From Chloroflexota bacterium (GTDB taxonomy: Bacteria > Chloroflexota > Anaerolineae > UBA4142): 64,000 nucleotides of DNA. Positions 42,821 through 50,988 of the stretch are shown here, in pieces; position 1 is the stretch's first letter; each line of letters begins with the position of its first letter. Under the pieces are notes generated by a model. The model saw only the letters and a list, made by a program, of their open reading frames with translations, was not told the origin of the DNA and ran no database searches. A program made the position numbers and the translations under genes. The stretch covers positions 25,892 through 89,891 of the forward strand of contig JAMCRS010000419.1 in the NCBI GenBank assembly GCA_023380675.1, in the 5' to 3' direction.

Positions 42821-44806
42821 ATGAAACACCGAATCATTTTCGTTTTGGCCACTCTCATGCTCTTGAGCTTGATCGTCGCAGCTTGCGGGCCGGCACCTGC
42901 TGCACCGGTTTCACCGGCACAGCCGACCGCGGTGCCTGCCAAGGCGACCACCGCCTCCCAAGCGACCAGTGCGCCGGCCGCCTCGGCCCCCAAAAAGTTC
43001 AAGATCGGCTTCTTGGCGGGGACGACCGATCCGTTCTATTCCACCATGCAGCGCGGGGCCATGCAAGCGGCAACCGATTTGGGTGTTGACCTCGTCGTCC
43101 AGGTCCCCAAGGCGTGGAACGCCACCGAGCAGACCCCTATGCTCGACGCGATGGTCGCGCGCGGCGACCTGAATTTTCTCTTCCTCGCCCCGGTTGACAA
43201 GGACGCGATGATCGCTCCCCTGAAAAAGGCGAATGACGCCGGCCTGCCGGTCCTCACCGTCGACACCTTTATCGGCGACGGCGATTACGAAAATGGCCCC
43301 GTCAAGTTCCCGCTTTCGTTTATCGCGTCCGATAACAAGCAGGGCGGCGTGATTGCCTGCAACGCCCTGGCCGAATCGATCGGTAAAAAAGGCAAAGTTT
43401 ACATCCAAAGTGTACGCCGGGGCACGAGCAGCACGGATGCGCGCGAAGACGGCTGCAAGGAAGCCTTGAAAGCCTACCCGGATATTACGCTCGCGGGAGT
43501 GGACTATAACAATGACGACGCTTCCACGGCGCAGGCGCAGGTCACGGCCATGCTCCAAAAGACACCGGACCTCGCGGGCATTTTTGGCACCAACGTGTTC
43601 AGTGCACAGGGTTCGGGCGCGGTCGTCAAGAATCAGGGCTTGAGCGGCAAGGTCAAGGTCGTCGCCTTCGACGCGACGGCGGATGCCATCAGCATGCTCA
43701 AGGCAGGGACCGCAGATCTCGTCATCGCGCAAAAACCCTCTGATATGGGCTACCTTGCCGTCGAGATGGCCGTCGCGTATTTGGAGGGGACGACGAGTGT
43801 CCCCAAGCACATCCCCACCGGTTATGCGGTCATCACGCGCGACAATATGAACGATCCGAAGGTGTCGCAGTTCTTCTACACCGACAAGATTCCAGAGATT
43901 GCCAAGAGCACCAAGGGAGTCAAGATTGGCTTCTTGGCAGGGACGACCGATCCGTTTTACACCACCATGCAGCGCGGCGCGCAGGCCGCGGCCGACCGCT
44001 TTGGGTTCAACATGGTCGTGCAGGTCCCCAAGGCGTGGAACGCCACCGAGCAGACCCCTATGCTCGACGCGATGGTCGCGCGCGGCGATTTGAAATTCCT
44101 CTTCCTGGCCCCGGTCGACAAGGATGCGATGGTCGCTCCCCTGAAAAAGGCGAATGACGCGGGCATCCCCATCCTCACGGTCGATACGTTTGTGGGCGAT
44201 GGCGACTATGTGAAGGGTCCCGTCAAATTCCCACTTTCCTTCATTGCCTCGGACAACAAGCAAGGGGGCGTGATCGCGTGCAATGCGCTCGCGGAATCGA
44301 TCGGGAAAAAGGGCAAAGTCTATATCCAGAGTGTGCGGCGCGGGACAAGCAGCACGGATGCGCGCGAAGACGGCTGCAAGGAAGCGCTCAAGGCTTATCC
44401 CAATGTCACTCTCGTCGGCGTCGACTACAACAACGACGATGCATCGACCGCCCAGGCGCAAGTGACGGCCATGCTCCAAAAGACACCGGACCTCGCGGGT
44501 ATCTTTGGCACCAACGTGTTCAGTGCACAGGGTTCGGGCGCGGTCGTCAAGAACCTGGGCTTGAGTGGCAAGGTTAAGGTGGTTGCTTTTGATGCGACCG
44601 CGGATGCCATCGGCATGCTCAAGGCGGGGACCGCGGACCTCGTCATCGCCCAAAAGCCTGCCGACATGGGCTTTCTCGCGGTGGAGATGGCGGCCGCCTA
44701 TTTCAACGGGGTGACGAGCATACCGCCGCACGTTCCGACCGGTTATGCGGTGATCACGCGGGACAATATGAACGATCCGAACGTTTCCCGGTTCTTTTAC
44801 CAGTAA
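42821..44806 (+). CDS. Sugar-binding lipoprotein with two tandem Peripla_BP domains
   Basis: The 661-residue protein has a lipobox IVAAC with Cys22 and a Pro/Ala/Thr linker, then two full-length periplasmic sugar-binding domains of about 307 residues each, beginning KFKIGFLAGTTDPFYSTM and VKIGFLAGTTDPFYTTM. The units align without gaps at an offset of 921 bases and contain long stretches of identical DNA. Single-domain proteins of this family are about 350 residues. It is the ligand-capturing component of the ABC importer that follows; GGAG six bases before the ATG gives the start. Confidence 0.93.
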   Translation: MKHRIIFVLATLMLLSLIVAACGPAPAAPVSPAQPTAVPAKATTASQATSAPAASAPKKFKIGFLAGTTDPFYSTMQRGAMQAATDLGVDLVVQVPKAWNATEQTPMLDAMVARGDLNFLFLAPVDKDAMIAPLKKANDAGLPVLTVDTFIGDGDYENGPVKFPLSFIASDNKQGGVIACNALAESIGKKGKVYIQSVRRGTSSTDAREDGCKEALKAYPDITLAGVDYNNDDASTAQAQVTAMLQKTPDLAGIFGTNVFSAQGSGAVVKNQGLSGKVKVVAFDATADAISMLKAGTADLVIAQKPSDMGYLAVEMAVAYLEGTTSVPKHIPTGYAVITRDNMNDPKVSQFFYTDKIPEIAKSTKGVKIGFLAGTTDPFYTTMQRGAQAAADRFGFNMVVQVPKAWNATEQTPMLDAMVARGDLKFLFLAPVDKDAMVAPLKKANDAGIPILTVDTFVGDGDYVKGPVKFPLSFIASDNKQGGVIACNALAESIGKKGKVYIQSVRRGTSSTDAREDGCKEALKAYPNVTLVGVDYNNDDASTAQAQVTAMLQKTPDLAGIFGTNVFSAQGSGAVVKNLGLSGKVKVVAFDATADAIGMLKAGTADLVIAQKPADMGFLAVEMAAAYFNGVTSIPPHVPTGYAVITRDNMNDPNVSRFFYQ

Positions 44807-44836
44807 CGCTGCAAAGAGTGCCGTCCGGGGGGCAGA

Positions 44837-44862
44837 GTCAGGGAGGCGTGTGCCTCCCTGAC
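44837..44862 (+). promoter_or_regulatory. Perfect 11-bp hairpin between binding protein and permease
   Basis: GTCAGGGAGGC and GCCTCCCTGAC pair around a GTGT loop with no T-run. Such hairpins often protect the 3' end of binding-protein mRNA and reduce read-through to the permease. The rest of the 200-base gap holds nothing else I could name. Confidence 0.55.
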
Positions 44863-45008
44863 GGAGCCTCCCCGACCTCTGGGACGTCGGCAGGGGGCTT
44901 GTCGTGAGCTCCCTGTTTTTGAAACCTGACCATTTCGAGTTACAATGGAGAGGCGGTTCGATTTCAGACGGCCCGGAAGCGCGGCGGCGACACGACGAGG
45001 AGAGCAAT

Positions 45009-46139
45009 ATGGCCGTAGCATCAAAGGACATGGCGCCACTGGAAGAAAAGACAGCAGCGGCGCAACCGCGGAAGAGAACACAGGCCGAAACCTTGGCCTC
45101 TCTGCGTAAGGTTTGGCCTTGGGTATTTCTCGTCGGCATGTTGATTTTCTTCACCGTGGCCTCCCAGCAGATGAACAACGTCAACTTTCTCACTCCGCGT
45201 GCCCTGCAAGGGATCATGCTCTACGCCACGCTCATTCTGATCGTCGGGTTGGCGGAAACCTTTGTCATCATCACCGGCGGTATCGATCTTTCCGTCGGTT
45301 GGACGCTCGGCTTTTCCGCCGTCATTGCTGCCCAGATCATGGAATACCTCTATGCCCGCGACGTACCGCAGCCGCAAACCATTGTGATCGGTATGCTGGG
45401 AGGCGTCGCGGTGGCGGTTTTTCCGGGTCTGCTGAATGGGATCCTGATCGCCAAGATCAAAGTGCCTTCGCTGATCGCCACGCTCGGCGTCGGTTTCCTG
45501 GTCGAGGGTATTGCACTCATACAAAGCAATGGGTTTCCGATCGCGAACCAACCTCCCATTTTGGGAGACCTGGGCAACGGCTCGATCCTTCATTTTTCAC
45601 CCGGAAACTGGCTGGTCCTTTTCGCCGTCCCCGCCAATGCCACCCAGGCGCAACTGCAGGCGAATATTCCACTGATGCCCAACACCGTGCTCATCACCAT
45701 CCTCGTCACGATGGCCTGTTGGTTCATTCTGGCCAAGACGCAGTTCGGGCAGCACATCTATGCGATTGGCGGCAACCCGGAAGCGGCGTCGCGCGCCGGT
45801 ATTCCGGTCGCGCGGACCCTCATCAAAATGTACATCCTCGCCGCGGTGCTCGCGGGTATCGCCGGTGTGGTCTGGGCCGCACGGTTTACCAGCGGCGCCT
45901 ATAACGCAGGAGAAACGACGTTGATGAATTCGATTGCGGCCGTCGTCCTGGGAGGCGCGAGTACCCTGGGAGGGGAAGGCACGGTGGTCGGCACGACAAT
46001 CGGCGCGCTCATCATCGCGACGATCATCTACGGGTTGGTCGTGCTCGGCGTGCTTGCGTTCACCCAGTTTGTGATTGTGGGTATTGTTCTCGCCCTGGCG
46101 CTCATCGTCGACCAGTTTGGCCGCAACCTGGGCAAGTGA
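45009..46139 (+). CDS. Sugar ABC transporter permease (RbsC-like)
   Basis: The 376-residue protein has about ten membrane helices of the BPD_transp_2 family, with the conserved ITGGIDLSVGWTLGFSAVI block and YAIGGNPEAASRAGIPVA near the C-terminal half. It is the pore of a ribose-type importer. The ATG at 45009 follows GAGGAG; the frame is open upstream in noncoding sequence. About 35 hydrophilic residues precede the first helix, more than in RbsC. It follows the tandem binding protein and precedes its ATPase. Confidence 0.92.
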   Translation: MAVASKDMAPLEEKTAAAQPRKRTQAETLASLRKVWPWVFLVGMLIFFTVASQQMNNVNFLTPRALQGIMLYATLILIVGLAETFVIITGGIDLSVGWTLGFSAVIAAQIMEYLYARDVPQPQTIVIGMLGGVAVAVFPGLLNGILIAKIKVPSLIATLGVGFLVEGIALIQSNGFPIANQPPILGDLGNGSILHFSPGNWLVLFAVPANATQAQLQANIPLMPNTVLITILVTMACWFILAKTQFGQHIYAIGGNPEAASRAGIPVARTLIKMYILAAVLAGIAGVVWAARFTSGAYNAGETTLMNSIAAVVLGGASTLGGEGTVVGTTIGALIIATIIYGLVVLGVLAFTQFVIVGIVLALALIVDQFGRNLGK

Positions 46140-46148
46140 GGAAGAGGC

Positions 46149-46952
46149 ATGCAGACACTCTTGAAGGCCATCGATCTGACCAAGCGCTTTGGCGGCTTGA
46201 CCGCCGTCGATCACGCGAGCCTGGACATCCACGTGGGCGAGGTGGTGGGCCTGGTGGGCGACAACGGCGCCGGCAAGTCCACGCTCATTAAAATGATCTC
46301 CGGCGTGTACCAGCCGAACGACGGCGAGATCTTCTTTGAAGATAAGAAGGTGGCGTTCAGCGGCCCCCGCGCCGCGCGCGATCTGGGCATCGAAACCATC
46401 TACCAGGACCTGGCCCTGGCAGAGAATCTGGATGTCGGTTCCAATATCTTTCTGGGACGCGAGATCAAGAATCATTATCTCGGCGGGGTGGTCAACACGC
46501 TGAACCGGACCAAGATGCGCGAAGAGTCGGCGGCCGTGCTTGACCGGCTGGATATTCGCATCCCCTCGCTCACCCAGCAGATTCGCAATCTGTCCGGAGG
46601 ACAGCGGCAGACCGTGGCGATCGCCCGGACGATTTACTGGAATGCCAAGTTGGTGATCATGGACGAACCGACGGCCGCGCTGGGCGTCCCGGAACAACGC
46701 AAGGTGCTGAAGCTGGTGCGCACGATCTGCGAGCAGGGAGTGCCGGTCATTATCATCAGCCACAACATGCAGGATGTGTTTGCCGTCGCGGATCGCATCG
46801 TCGTCATGCGGCGCGGCAAAAAGGTGGGCGAGCTCATCGCCGCGAAGACCACGCCGGACGAGGTGGTGAGTCTCATGGTCGGAGCCGAAGCGGTGCACGA
46901 GATGGGTATCCTCCCGAAAGCACTCAACGGCGCGAACGGAACTGCGACGTAA
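46149..46952 (+). CDS. Sugar ABC transporter ATPase, single-domain
   Basis: The 267-residue cytoplasmic ATPase has Walker A GDNGAGKST, signature LSGGQRQT, Walker B LVIMDEPT and the switch His in IISHNMQDVF. It belongs to the RbsA/FrcA group but has one nucleotide-binding domain rather than the two fused domains of RbsA, so it would act as a homodimer. It lies nine bases after the permease gene and completes the importer. Confidence 0.92.
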   Translation: MQTLLKAIDLTKRFGGLTAVDHASLDIHVGEVVGLVGDNGAGKSTLIKMISGVYQPNDGEIFFEDKKVAFSGPRAARDLGIETIYQDLALAENLDVGSNIFLGREIKNHYLGGVVNTLNRTKMREESAAVLDRLDIRIPSLTQQIRNLSGGQRQTVAIARTIYWNAKLVIMDEPTAALGVPEQRKVLKLVRTICEQGVPVIIISHNMQDVFAVADRIVVMRRGKKVGELIAAKTTPDEVVSLMVGAEAVHEMGILPKALNGANGTAT

Positions 46953-47008
46953 AGACAACGGCGTGAGACGCACTGGCGTCGAACGCGGTCTTTTGCTCAG
47001 TCATCCTC

Positions 47009-48130
47009 ATGCCAGCACCCTTCCAGGTCGTCATCGCCGGGCACCTTTGCCTCGACATCATCCCCACTTTTTCCGCGGAGGCGGGCCGCGACGATCCGCT
47101 GCCGGCGCCGGGTCAGCTGCGCCAGGTCGGCCCGGCACTCGTCGCGACCGGCGGTCCGGTTTCTAACGTCGGATTGGCGCTCCACCGGCTCGGGATCGGA
47201 ACACGCCTGGTGGGAAAAGTGGGGGACGATGCGCTGGGCCGCGTCGTGTTGGAGTTGATCCGCGCGCACGATCCCGAACTCGCCGCAGGCATTGTCGTCG
47301 CACCGGGACAGGCGACCTCGTACAGCATCGTCCTGAACCTCCCGGACCGCGATCGGTCTTTCCTGCACTGCCCGGGTGCGAATGACACCTTCTGCGCCGC
47401 CGACCTGAAGATAGACGAGATCGCCCCGAGTCGTCTCTTTCACTTTGGTTATCCGCCCATCATGGCGCGGATGTACCAGGGGGGAGGGAGCGAACTGGCT
47501 GCGGTCCTGCACGCGGCGAAGGAGTTGAATCTCACCACCTCGCTCGACATGGCCATGGTCGATCCCGAGTCGCCTGCCGGACAGGCGGACTGGCAAGCCA
47601 TCCTGCGCACGGCCCTGCCGAGCGTGGACCTCTTCCTCCCGAGCATCGAAGAGACACTGCTCTTGCTCTGGCGTTCCGAGTTCGACCGCCTCGCCGGCCG
47701 CGGTCCGCTGCTCGAGCAGATCACGCTTCCTCTGCTGCACGAACTATCGACGACGCTGCTCGGGTGGGGCGCCAAGATGGTGGGATTCAAGATGGGCAGA
47801 CGCGGGATGTACCTGCGGACGGCGGGCGCGGGACGGCTCGGAGAGCTTGGCAAAGCCGCGCCGGCCAATCTGCAGTCATGGGGCGACCGTGAGATATGGT
47901 CGCCGGTCTTTCAGGTCACGCAGGTGCACGGAACGACGGGGGCCGGGGATGCGACGATCGCCGGTTTCCTCGCGGCACTGCTGCGAGGCTGCTCGCCGGA
48001 AGAAACGCTGACGTTCGCGTGCGCCGTAGGCGCGTGCAGCGTACAAGCGGCGGATGCGCTGAGCGGAATCCGGACCTGGGAAGAGACCTGGCAACGGATC
48101 CGAGCCGGCTGGACGCGGGCGGCGTTGTGA
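47009..48130 (+). CDS. PfkB-family carbohydrate kinase
   Basis: The 373-residue protein has the PfkB N-terminal block (VIAGHLCLDIIP) with the Gly pair GGPVSNVGLALHRLG and the C-terminal signature HGTTGAGDATIAGFLAALL, whose Asp is the catalytic base. It phosphorylates a sugar or sugar alcohol with ATP. It follows the transporter by 56 bases, so its substrate is probably the imported sugar or the product of the D-lyxose isomerase downstream, for example fructose or xylulose. An insertion around residues 215-250 makes it longer than ribokinase. Confidence 0.9.
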   Translation: MPAPFQVVIAGHLCLDIIPTFSAEAGRDDPLPAPGQLRQVGPALVATGGPVSNVGLALHRLGIGTRLVGKVGDDALGRVVLELIRAHDPELAAGIVVAPGQATSYSIVLNLPDRDRSFLHCPGANDTFCAADLKIDEIAPSRLFHFGYPPIMARMYQGGGSELAAVLHAAKELNLTTSLDMAMVDPESPAGQADWQAILRTALPSVDLFLPSIEETLLLLWRSEFDRLAGRGPLLEQITLPLLHELSTTLLGWGAKMVGFKMGRRGMYLRTAGAGRLGELGKAAPANLQSWGDREIWSPVFQVTQVHGTTGAGDATIAGFLAALLRGCSPEETLTFACAVGACSVQAADALSGIRTWEETWQRIRAGWTRAAL

Positions 48131-48152
48131 ACGATACACAGATAGGTATGAG

Positions 48153-49064
48153 ATGCAGATAGACCCTACCTCTCTTTTGATCAAGCTCATGCTTCTGGTC
48201 TCAATTCTGTTCGCTTTGGCAGGATGCGCAACCGTGCCGGTCTCCCCGGCGATTCGCCCAACGGCGCCTCCGGCGGCATCTCCGACCGCGGCTCTTGCCG
48301 CGGCGGCAGCGACGAGTCGGATGGTAATTCCGATCGCGGCCACCACGGTGAGAGTGGGCCAGCATCGCTACTCTGCGCAGGTGCAAGTCAAAACGGCCAA
48401 CGAGGTCACGCGCACGGTGCGGGTGAACTATCTGCTGTACTTGCCCGGTCGCTATGGACAAGACCGTCGGCAGAAGTGGCCGTTGATTCTCTTCCTGCAT
48501 GGCAAAGACCAGCGGGGAAGCGATCTCAACCTTCTCAAGAAGCATCCTCTTCCCAAGATATTGGCGCAGCAAACCGATTTCCCGGCTATTGTCCTTTCTC
48601 CACAACTACCTATTGACGACCGGTGGTGGACGAACATGATCGAGCCGGTGAAAATCCTGCTTGACCGAATCCAGTCGTCCTATTCCGTCGATCCCCGGCG
48701 CGTCTACTTGACCGGACTCTCGATGGGAGGATTCGGCACTTGGAATTTTGCCTTGCGCTATCCTGAACGATTCGCCGCGGTCGTGCCCATTGCGGGAGGT
48801 TATCTCAAAGGGAGCGACGCCATCCCTGAGAACATCTGCAGCCTGAGCGACTTGCCCATTTGGGTCTTTCATGGGGACAGCGACACTATTGTTCGGCCCT
48901 ACCAGTCTAAGATCCTGGTCGAGGCTTTGAAAGCGTGCGGGGGGAATGTGCGGCTTACATTGTACCCCGGAGTCGGGCATGAAGGAGCGTGGACCCGGGC
49001 CTACGCGGACCCGGAGTTGTACCAGTGGTTATTCGCTCAGACGATCGAGGACGGGCCCGATTGA
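48153..49064 (+). CDS. Lipoprotein alpha/beta-hydrolase (esterase/depolymerase-like)
   Basis: The 303-residue protein has a lipobox ALAGC with Cys25, an Ala/Pro/Thr linker and an alpha/beta-hydrolase domain: LILFLHGKDQRG forms the oxyanion region, GLSMGGFG holds the nucleophilic Ser, and the later Asp and His are in FHGDSDTIV and VGHEGAW. It resembles extracellular feruloyl/acetyl esterases and phospholipase-carboxylesterases. Anchored outside the cell within the sugar operon, it could release ester groups from carbohydrate. Its stop overlaps the isomerase start. Confidence 0.85.
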   Translation: MQIDPTSLLIKLMLLVSILFALAGCATVPVSPAIRPTAPPAASPTAALAAAAATSRMVIPIAATTVRVGQHRYSAQVQVKTANEVTRTVRVNYLLYLPGRYGQDRRQKWPLILFLHGKDQRGSDLNLLKKHPLPKILAQQTDFPAIVLSPQLPIDDRWWTNMIEPVKILLDRIQSSYSVDPRRVYLTGLSMGGFGTWNFALRYPERFAAVVPIAGGYLKGSDAIPENICSLSDLPIWVFHGDSDTIVRPYQSKILVEALKACGGNVRLTLYPGVGHEGAWTRAYADPELYQWLFAQTIEDGPD

Positions 49065-49750
49065 AACGCTCGGAGATTAACGCCATCCTCCACGACGCGG
49101 ACGCGTTCGTCGAACGATGCCAATTTCGTCTTCCGCCTTTTGCGCACTGGGGACCGCAAGACTGGACGCGACGAGGCGCTGAAGTGAGCGAGATCGTCGC
49201 GCGCCGGCTTGGCTGGGACATTACCGATTTCGGAAGCGGCGATTTCCGCCGGCGCGGTCTGTGCCTGTTCACGCTGCGGAATGGCAGCCCCGAGAATCTC
49301 AAGGCGATGCGGGGCAAGACGTATGCCGAAAAGATTCTCCTGGTCGACGTCGATCAAGAGACGCCGTTTCATTTTCATTGGGCGAAGACCGAAGACATTA
49401 TCAACCGCGGCGGGGGCAAGCTCCTCCTTCAGCTCCATAACGCCACGCCGAACGAGGCCCTCGCCGATACTCCGGTGACCGTCAGCGTGGACGGCATCCG
49501 TCGCACCGTCGAAGCGGGCGGAGTCATCACGCTCGCGCCCGGCGAAAGCATCACCTTCGTCGATCACCTTTATCATCGGTTTTGGGCTGCCGAGGGCAAG
49601 GTGCTGGCGGGCGAGGTCTCGACCGTGAACGACGACGCGGCCGATAACCGCTTTCTCGAGTCGATTGGGCGCTTTCCCGTCATCGAAGAAGACGAACCAC
49701 CGCTGTATCTGCTCTGCAATGATTATGGCCGGTACTATCGAGCCGGCTAG
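49061..49750 (+). CDS. D-lyxose ketol-isomerase
   Basis: The 229-residue protein matches the D-lyxose isomerase family, a cupin enzyme that interconverts D-lyxose with D-xylulose and D-mannose with D-fructose. It starts MKRSEINAILHDADAF, and metal ligands are seen as His-x-His and Glu in FHFHWAKTEDI and a later His in DHLYHRFW. The start is TTG at 49061, overlapping the previous stop (ATTGA), which fits the family's start better than upstream codons. With the PfkB kinase and importer it makes a plausible lyxose or mannose pathway. Confidence 0.92.
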   Translation: MKRSEINAILHDADAFVERCQFRLPPFAHWGPQDWTRRGAEVSEIVARRLGWDITDFGSGDFRRRGLCLFTLRNGSPENLKAMRGKTYAEKILLVDVDQETPFHFHWAKTEDIINRGGGKLLLQLHNATPNEALADTPVTVSVDGIRRTVEAGGVITLAPGESITFVDHLYHRFWAAEGKVLAGEVSTVNDDAADNRFLESIGRFPVIEEDEPPLYLLCNDYGRYYRAG

Positions 49751-49790
49751 AAGAGAACCAGGGCTTTCGAGCGCTCTGGTTCTCTTCTTT
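49749..49790 (+). terminator. Terminator of the sugar operon
   Basis: AGAAGAGAACCAG (49749-49761) pairs perfectly with CTGGTTCTCTTCT (49776-49788), with a following T-run. It ends the operon that began at 42821. Confidence 0.8.
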
Positions 49791-49806
49791 CTGGCGAGGA
49801 TGCCCA

Positions 49807-49834
49807 TTGACGCCATCGGCAGGCGGGATATAAT
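49807..49834 (+). promoter_or_regulatory. Promoter of the LolA-like/MacB operon
   Basis: TTGACG (49807-49812) and TATAAT (49829-49834) are 16 bases apart, about 45 bases before the ATG at 49879, which has AAAGGGAGAG upstream. Confidence 0.7.
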
Positions 49835-49878
49835 AGACCGTGGTTGTTAGGTAAGAAATATCAAAGGGAGAGTGGAAA

Positions 49879-50988
49879 ATGCGATTCAAGAGACTGGCCA
49901 TGCTCGCGGCCGTCATCTTCGCGGTGGGAGGGACGACCTGGGCCTACGCGGCTTTTAACGCGGCCCCTGCCCCCGAGGACATTTTGACTCGCGCCGTACA
50001 AACTCTGGAATCTGCGCAGAACGGGCACGCCGTAGTGAACATTGATGAAAATACGCCCAACAAGAGCGGAACGGCGACGATTGAAATCTGGGGCAAAAAG
50101 ACGTCCGGCACCGGCGCGGGCGCCTACGAAGTGCGCGCCGAGGTGCGACAGGCGAGCGACCCCAAGCTGCAGGGCGGCGTGTTCGTCAGCGATGGTAAAG
50201 AGTTCTGGGCCTTTTCACCTTCTCAAAACACGGTTTGGACAGGGTCCGTCAATCAATTGAACAATGCGAATTCGTCGGGCGGCGGCGCTGCGAGCCTGTT
50301 GTCCGAAACGCCGCAGGCGCTCGTGCAAAAGCTTTTCGATTACAGCACCGTGAGCCTCGCGGGCACGGAAACGCTTCAAGGCAGCTCTACGTTCAAGCTC
50401 CAACTGACTCCCAAGCCCGGCAAGGGACCGGCCGCCGCGGCCGGGGCGACCGGTTTCGTGTGGATCGACTCGAGCCGGTGGCTGCCTTTGCAAGCCACGC
50501 TCAATGGCGGTTCAATGGGACAAGGCCGCGTGACGGTCCAGTCCATTGAATTGAACCAGAGCGTTGCGGACAATCTCTTTCGCTTTCAGGTTCCCGCGGG
50601 GGCCAAGGTCGTCTCCGTCAATGATTTGATACCGAAGCATGTGACGCTGAGCGAGGCACAGAAGACGGCCGGATTTCCACTGCTCACCCCGACCTATGTG
50701 CCCAACGGAGCCACCCTTGTCGACGTCCTGAAAGTGGGACACACGATTGCCCTCCGCTACGAATTCTCGGGCGGCGGTCTGGCCATCACGGAAGGCAACG
50801 GCGTCCAGAAGAACCCCGGGACCGGCCAGTCCGAGTCGGTGACCGTCCGCGGCACGACCGGCACTTTTCGGAGCAACAGCAACGGCACCCAGGGCATTCT
50901 CGCCTGGACGCAAAATGGAGTGACCTATACCGTGAGTGGGGTCATCTCCAAGGCCGATGCGATCAAGGTAGCCGATTCTTTGAAATGA
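49879..50988 (+). CDS. Exported LolA-like protein with DUF4367 domain
   Basis: The 369-residue protein has a Sec signal peptide ending near WAYAAF, a LolA-like beta domain (VNIDENTPNKSGTATIEIWG, ALVQKLFDY, NLFRFQVPAGAKVVSV) and a C-terminal DUF4367 domain (TPTYVPNGATLVDVLKV, ILAWTQNGVTYTVSGVIS). LolA proteins carry lipoproteins or lipids. Its stop overlaps the start of the MacB-type gene by four bases (ATGA), as the Lol system pairs a carrier with an FtsX transporter. A lipid or lipoprotein handling role is inferred. Confidence 0.85.
   Translation: MRFKRLAMLAAVIFAVGGTTWAYAAFNAAPAPEDILTRAVQTLESAQNGHAVVNIDENTPNKSGTATIEIWGKKTSGTGAGAYEVRAEVRQASDPKLQGGVFVSDGKEFWAFSPSQNTVWTGSVNQLNNANSSGGGAASLLSETPQALVQKLFDYSTVSLAGTETLQGSSTFKLQLTPKPGKGPAAAAGATGFVWIDSSRWLPLQATLNGGSMGQGRVTVQSIELNQSVADNLFRFQVPAGAKVVSVNDLIPKHVTLSEAQKTAGFPLLTPTYVPNGATLVDVLKVGHTIALRYEFSGGGLAITEGNGVQKNPGTGQSESVTVRGTTGTFRSNSNGTQGILAWTQNGVTYTVSGVISKADAIKVADSLK

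Noticed and set aside
42911..45217. A 768-codon frame opposite the tandem binding protein
   Set aside because: It mirrors the duplicated gene and lacks any domain; long antisense frames are expected at this GC content.
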